DNA from: Streptomyces sp. SPB162
Lineage (GTDB): Bacteria > Actinomycetota > Actinomycetes > Streptomycetales > Streptomycetaceae
Assembly (NCBI RefSeq): GCF_029504575.1
Contig: NZ_JAQFII010000001.1
Location: forward strand, 5,029,001-5,093,000
Direction of reading: 5' to 3'
DNA: 64,000 nucleotides
Positions within the stretch are counted from its first letter, which is position 1. Each line of letters opens with the position of its first letter. A program made the position numbers and the translations under genes. The notes below the pieces were generated by a model. It worked only from the letters and a program-made list of their open reading frames with translations, was not told the origin of the DNA and did no database searches. Shown here piece after piece: positions 59,902 to 64,000 of this stretch.

Positions 59902-60843
59902 CTATTGCGCGACCGTGATCCGCACGTCTCCGTCGGCCCTCTCGGCCGCACTGGTGTCGGACTTCTGCCAGCCCTTGCCGGAATCCGCCGCCCGCCACTG
60001 CTTGTCCTGGAACGAGACCTTCTCGACCTTCAGGTCGGCGGAGTGCGCGACCGCCCACTGCGCCAGCTCCCAGCCGCGGCGCTTCCGGTCCCCCTCCGCC
60101 GAGCCTCCGGCAGGGGCCGACGGCACCTGGACGGTCCGCTCGCGCGCCGTGCCGCCACCGGCCCGGCCCTCCGCCGGGCGCGGGGCGACCTGCGGTCCGA
60201 ACTGGCGGGCCAGCTGCTTGCGCACCTCCGCGGCATCGCCCGGCGCGACGGTCTCGCCCGAGCCCCGGGTGCAGCTCAGCGCGCCGGGCTGCCGGCCGGT
60301 CAGCGCCGAGGTCAGCAGGGACGCGTCCGCCTCGTGCTTCGCGTACGCCTGGGGGAAGCCGCTCTTCTGCACCCGCTGGGCGGCCACGGTCAGCGGCAGC
60401 CGCGAGTAGCCGTCGATCTGCACCAGCCCGTCGAAGAACGCGTTCGTGGCGTGCACCGGGTCCATGATCTGACGCGGTGTGCCCCAGCCCTGCGAGGGCC
60501 GCTGCTGGAACAGGCCGAGCGAGTCCCGGTCGCCGTGGTCGAGATTGCGGAGCATCGACTCCTGCATCGAGGTGGCCAGCGCTATCGTCAGCGCCCGCGC
60601 CGGCAGGCGCCTGGACGTCGCGACCGCGGCGATCGTCGAGGCGTTCGCCGCCTGCTGCGGTTCGAGGTCCAGGGTGTCGCCGCCCGCCCGGACGGTGCAC
60701 CCGGCGCGCTGCGCGCGGTTCTCGACGACGTAGTAGACGCCGTACCCGGCGATCCCGAGCAGGAGGAGGGCGGCGACGGCCAACCGCAGTCGGCGGCCGT
60801 GCCGGCGGGGGCGCCGTTCCGAGGTCGTCGATGGCTGGGACAT
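59902..60843 (-). CDS. Membrane-anchored lysozyme-like/transglycosylase-type protein
   Basis: This 313-aa protein has a basic N-terminus (RRPRRHGRRLRLAVAALLLL) and one membrane helix (about 21-43). The external domain contains LTIALATSMQESMLRNLDHG and DRDSLGLFQQRPSQGWGTP, the Glu and Gln-rich signature of soluble lytic transglycosylase-like folds. The linker at about 210-250 is Pro/Gly/Arg-rich, followed by a C-terminal domain ending DGDVRITVAQ. It could cleave peptidoglycan or bind it. It starts at ATG 60843 and is divergent from dapE. Confidence 0.75.
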   Translation of the reverse strand: MSQPSTTSERRPRRHGRRLRLAVAALLLLGIAGYGVYYVVENRAQRAGCTVRAGGDTLDLEPQQAANASTIAAVATSRRLPARALTIALATSMQESMLRNLDHGDRDSLGLFQQRPSQGWGTPRQIMDPVHATNAFFDGLVQIDGYSRLPLTVAAQRVQKSGFPQAYAKHEADASLLTSALTGRQPGALSCTRGSGETVAPGDAAEVRKQLARQFGPQVAPRPAEGRAGGGTARERTVQVPSAPAGGSAEGDRKRRGWELAQWAVAHSADLKVEKVSFQDKQWRAADSGKGWQKSDTSAAERADGDVRITVAQ

Positions 60844-60988
60844 GACGCCCACCGTACCCAAACACCGCTCCGGAGCCTCGAACGTCTACGCCGGGCGCGG
60901 GCCCGGCGCGGGCCGCCGACCCGGGCGTATCCGCCGGCCGCGCGCACCTCGCGGGCCGCCGTCGGGGGCCGCCGGTAGGGTCGGGGGC

Positions 60989-62059
60989 ATGACCGCAAGC
61001 CCGCTCGACCTCAGCCAGGATGCCGCCGCCGTCACGGCGCAGCTCGTGGACATCCCCTCCGTCAGCCTCGCCGAGAAGGCGCTGGCCGACATCGTGGAGG
61101 AGGCGCTGCGCGCGCTTCCGCACCTGACCGTGGACCGGGACGGGGACGCGGTGGTGGCGCGGACCGACCTCGGCCGCGCCGAGCGGGTGGTGCTCGCCGG
61201 CCACCTGGACACCGTGCCGATCGCGGACAACCTGCCCTCCCGGCTCGACGCCGACGGACTGCTGTGGGGCTGCGGCACCACCGACATGAAGTCCGGCCTC
61301 GCCGTCCAGCTGCGCCTCGCCGCGACCCTGCCCGAGCCCAACCGCGACCTCACCTTCGTCTTCTACGACGCCGAGGAGATCGCGGCCCAGTTCAACGGCC
61401 TCAAGCGGCTCGTGGAGAAGCACCCCGAGTGGCTGGCCGGCGACTTCGCGGTGCTCCTGGAGCCCACCGACGCCCAGGTGCACGGCGGCTGCCAGGGCAC
61501 CCTGCGGGTCAGGGTGCAGACCACCGGCCGCCGGGCGCACTCCGCGCGCAGCTGGCTGGGTGAGAACGCCATCCACAAGGCCGCGCCGATCCTCGCCCGG
61601 CTGGCCGCCTACGAGCCCCGCCGGGTGGTCATCGACGGGCTGGTCTACCCCGAGGGCCTGAACGCGGTGATGATCGAGGGCGGGCACGCCGGGAATGTGA
61701 TTCCCGACACGTGCGCGGTGATCGTCAACTACCGGTTCTCGCCCGACCAGACCGAGGCCGAGGCGCTCGCGCACGTCGTCGAGGTCTTCGACGGGTTCGA
61801 GGTCGTGCCCACCGACAGCGCGCCCGGCGCGCTGCCCGGGCTCTCCCAGCCGGCCGCCGCCGCGTTCGTCGCGGCCATCGGAACGGAGCCCTTCGGCAAG
61901 GAGTCCTGGACCGACGTGGCCCGTTTCTCCGCCCTCGGCATCCCGGCGGTGAACTACGGTCCCGGCAATCCCAAGCTGGCCCACACCCGCGAGGAGAACG
62001 TGTCGGTGGCCGCCGTCCTGGAGGCCGAGGAGCGGCTGCGGGCCTGGCTCACCGCCTGA
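60989..62059 (+). CDS. dapE: Succinyl-diaminopimelate desuccinylase DapE
   Basis: This 356-aa M20-family dizinc enzyme hydrolyses N-succinyl-LL-diaminopimelate to LL-DAP and succinate for lysine and cell-wall synthesis. LAGHLDTVP holds His72 and catalytic Asp74, GTTDMKSG the bridging Asp99, and YDAEEI the base Glu129 and ligand Glu130. PTDAQVHGGCQGTLRV leads into the dimerisation domain. The actinobacterial start MTASPLDLSQDAAAVTAQL fixes ATG 60989. It works two steps from dapC's product in the same pathway. Confidence 0.94.
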   Translation: MTASPLDLSQDAAAVTAQLVDIPSVSLAEKALADIVEEALRALPHLTVDRDGDAVVARTDLGRAERVVLAGHLDTVPIADNLPSRLDADGLLWGCGTTDMKSGLAVQLRLAATLPEPNRDLTFVFYDAEEIAAQFNGLKRLVEKHPEWLAGDFAVLLEPTDAQVHGGCQGTLRVRVQTTGRRAHSARSWLGENAIHKAAPILARLAAYEPRRVVIDGLVYPEGLNAVMIEGGHAGNVIPDTCAVIVNYRFSPDQTEAEALAHVVEVFDGFEVVPTDSAPGALPGLSQPAAAAFVAAIGTEPFGKESWTDVARFSALGIPAVNYGPGNPKLAHTREENVSVAAVLEAEERLRAWLTA

Positions 62060-62184
62060 CCGACCGGACGCCGCCGGGGGCACGGCGGGGGGCACGGCGG
62101 GAACCGTGGGGGCCGATATCAGCGTGATGTTCTCGCCGAGGTGTGATCGGATGAACGATCGTACGGGGGGAAGAAGGCCGTTCC

Positions 62185-63264
62185 ATGGGACTGACCAGTC
62201 CGCTGTTCTTCGTGGTGCTCATCGTCGCGGCCGTCGCGGCCGTGGCGGGCGCCGTGCTGCTCTGGGGGCGCGTGCCGGGCCCCCGGCTGATCCGGCTGCC
62301 CGCCCGCGTCGGGATGATCGTGGTGTGCCAGCTGACGGCGGTCTTCGTGGTCATGGCCGGGGTGAACAACCAGTACGGCTTCTACGCCTCCTGGGACGAC
62401 CTGCTGGGCGGCGGCAGCGGTGGCGGCAACCTGAACGCGAACGCCAAGCACAAGGCGCCGCCGCCGGGACCGGCGCAGCTGACGGTGAAGTTCGACGCGT
62501 ACGCGCAGGGGTTCCGCAAGGCGGACGTGCACGGCTCGAAGTCCGGCGCGTCGGGGGACGTCATGGTCTGGACGCCGCCGCAGTACGACAAGAAGGAGTA
62601 CGCGAACACCCGTTTCCCGGTGATCGTGGTGCTGCACGGCCTGCCCGGCAGTCCGCGCAGCTTCCTGCGCGCGATGCGGCTCGGCAAGATCATGGAGCGC
62701 CAGATAACCGAGGGCAAGGCCGAGCCCGCCATCCTCGTCCTGCCCACGATCACCCCGAAGGGCGCCAAGGCCGGCTGCACCGACGCGCCGAACCGCGGCA
62801 AGGGCGGCACCTGGCTCGGCCAGGACGTTCCGGACGTCGTCGCGCACAACTTCCGTACGCTGCCCGCCCCCAGCGGGTGGGCGGTGATGGGCATATCGAC
62901 CGGCGGCTACTGCGCCGCCCGGCTCGCCCTGGACTACCCCAGCCGGTACGTGGCGGGCGCCGCGCTGGCCCCCGACAACCCCGCCGAGGGCCCCCGTTCG
63001 CCGCTGTGGCTGGCGCACAACACCAAGCCGAACGTGGACCTCCTGGTGGGATCGAGCGTCCAGGACCCCGAGAGCCCGCCGCGGTTCGCCGAATGGCTCG
63101 GGCACGCGGTCCAGGCACCGACGACGGTCACCCCCCTGCTGCTGGACACCGGTGGCCACAACTGGAAGACGTGGGGACGGATGTTCCCCGAGGCGCTCAC
63201 CTGGGTGAGCAGCCACCTGGAGGCGCCACGCGCCGTGCCGCTGGCCAGCCCGGACGCGCCGTGA
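62185..63264 (+). CDS. Membrane-anchored alpha/beta-hydrolase (esterase-like)
   Basis: This 359-aa protein has two N-terminal helices (about 6-28 and 40-60) and a Gly/Asn-rich linker (LLGGGSGGGNLNANAKHK). The hydrolase domain (about 100-345) has strand and oxyanion segment FPVIVVLHGLPGSPRS, nucleophile MGISTGGYCAA (Ser238) and His in LDTGGHNWKTW. It resembles the esterase D/mycolyltransferase-like family used on cell-envelope substrates in actinobacteria. The catalytic domain probably faces outside. It starts at ATG 62185 in its own transcription unit. Confidence 0.83.
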   Translation: MGLTSPLFFVVLIVAAVAAVAGAVLLWGRVPGPRLIRLPARVGMIVVCQLTAVFVVMAGVNNQYGFYASWDDLLGGGSGGGNLNANAKHKAPPPGPAQLTVKFDAYAQGFRKADVHGSKSGASGDVMVWTPPQYDKKEYANTRFPVIVVLHGLPGSPRSFLRAMRLGKIMERQITEGKAEPAILVLPTITPKGAKAGCTDAPNRGKGGTWLGQDVPDVVAHNFRTLPAPSGWAVMGISTGGYCAARLALDYPSRYVAGAALAPDNPAEGPRSPLWLAHNTKPNVDLLVGSSVQDPESPPRFAEWLGHAVQAPTTVTPLLLDTGGHNWKTWGRMFPEALTWVSSHLEAPRAVPLASPDAP

Positions 63265-63283
63265 TGCGTCGTACGCTGCTCGC

Positions 63284-64000
63284 ATGAGTACCGCACGCAG
63301 GGACACGGGAAGCGCGCAGGAGGCGGCAGCGGCGGCCAACGAGGCGGCCGAGCACTCTTCTACGCCGGGACAGAGCTGGCCGGAGCGGCACACCGGACCG
63401 GTGGTCAGGCGGCGCGACCAGGTGCAGGCCGGCACCACCGACCAGCGGTTGCTGGACAGCCGCGACCCCGCGGAATGGGTGCACGGCGATCCCTGGCGGG
63501 TCATGCGCATCCAGTCCGAGTTCGTCGAGGGGTTCGGCGCCCTGGCCGAACTCGGCCCGGCCGTCAGCGTGTTCGGCTCCGCCCGCACACCGGTGGACTC
63601 CGTGGAGTACGCGGCGGGCATCGAGATCGGCCGGGCGCTGGCCGAGGCCGGCTTCGCGGTGATCACCGGTGGCGGCCCCGGCGCGATGGAAGCCGCCAAC
63701 AGGGGCGCGGGCGAGGCGGGCGGGGTCTCCGTCGGGCTCGGCATCGAGCTGCCCTTCGAGCAGGGCCTCAACCCGTACGTCGACATCGGCGTGAACTTCC
63801 GCTACTTCTTCGTCCGCAAGACGATGTTCGTGAAGTACGCGCGCGGGTTCGTCGTGCTCCCCGGCGGATTCGGCACCCTGGACGAGCTGTTCGAGGCGAT
63901 CACCCTCGTCCAGACGAAGAAGGTCACCCGCTTCCCGATCGTGCTGTTCGGCACCGCGTACTGGAGCGGCCTCGTCGACTGGGTCCGCGGCACTCTCATC
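63284..64000 (+). CDS. LOG-family (TIGR00730) protein, 3' end missing
   Basis: ATG 63284 opens a frame of 239 codons that runs off the right edge. An Ala/Glu-rich leader (about 1-60) precedes the Rossmann-like core with VSVFGSARTPVDSVEYAAG, ITGGGPGAMEAANRGAGEAG and the signature VVLPGGFGTLDELFEAI. This PGGxGTxxE motif defines Lonely-Guy cytokinin-type phosphoribohydrolases, often labelled lysine decarboxylase in error. It cleaves nucleoside monophosphates in characterised members. The visible part ends WVRGTLI. Confidence 0.9.
   Translation, partial: MSTARRDTGSAQEAAAAANEAAEHSSTPGQSWPERHTGPVVRRRDQVQAGTTDQRLLDSRDPAEWVHGDPWRVMRIQSEFVEGFGALAELGPAVSVFGSARTPVDSVEYAAGIEIGRALAEAGFAVITGGGPGAMEAANRGAGEAGGVSVGLGIELPFEQGLNPYVDIGVNFRYFFVRKTMFVKYARGFVVLPGGFGTLDELFEAITLVQTKKVTRFPIVLFGTAYWSGLVDWVRGTLI

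Noticed and set aside
1..64000. Secondary-metabolite cluster, prophage or integrated plasmid
   Set aside because: No polyketide, peptide-synthetase or terpene genes, no integrase, tra or phage structural genes, and no tRNA or attachment repeats were seen.

Overview
The window looks like a chromosomal core stretch of a Streptomyces-type actinomycete. The DNA is very GC-rich, GTG and TTG starts are frequent, and there is a mycothiol gene (mshB). Large SpoIIE-type PP2C phosphatases, a GntR/UTRA regulator and several peptide-import operons in a bldK-like setting fit the same picture. From memory, the order typA, oligopeptide ABC operons, S9 peptidase, mshB, fdxA, dapC, dapE, LOG protein resembles the S. 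coelicolor chromosome around typA and bldK. No phage, plasmid, insertion sequence, CRISPR array, rRNA or tRNA was seen.

Layout. 1-3.2 kb: the start of a secreted protein, a DUF4190-type membrane protein, a GntR regulator, and a tight run of an RpiB-like isomerase, a 55-aa protein and a NUDIX hydrolase. 3.3-8.6 kb: two tandem PAS-PAS-GAF-SpoIIE-HATPase phosphatases. 8.7-15.5 kb (minus strand): PspA and TPM-domain envelope proteins, a three-gene succinate dehydrogenase/fumarate reductase operon, and a small conserved protein. 15.9-20 kb: a solute-binding lipoprotein with an internal low-complexity insert, then typA and an elaborate terminator/repeat zone. 20.4-21.3 kb: SnoaL-like and VOC-fold proteins with a TetR-like operator.

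21.8-42.1 kb: three complete oligopeptide ABC importers. Operons 1 and 2 face right with gene order A-B-C-D-F. Operon 3 faces left with order C-A-B-D-F, the bldK-type order. Operons 1 and 2 look like an old duplication. A 1.3-kb gene-free repeat zone separates them: a G-rich 12-bp array, three direct copies and one inverted copy of a 108-bp element around a 63-nt hairpin, and a C-rich array running into a methyltransferase stop codon. In all three operons the binding-protein gene is followed by a short hairpin before the next gene, which would favour excess binding protein over permease.

42.5-49.5 kb: a divergent membrane protein, an S9 prolyl-oligopeptidase-type peptidase (a plausible partner of peptide import), a small membrane protein, mshB and its overlapping membrane partner, and a peptidoglycan-binding-domain membrane protein whose reading frame is broken by one base. 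49.6-55.7 kb: an ABC-2 exporter, NarL-type sensor kinase, MMPL exporter and response regulator, preceded by a perfect 17+17 inverted repeat. 55.7-64 kb: SirB1-like and GNAT proteins, then fdxA, dapC and dapE (lysine/diaminopimelate pathway) mixed with envelope proteins, ending inside a LOG-family gene. Coordinates and motifs were read directly; functions come from family knowledge without database searches.
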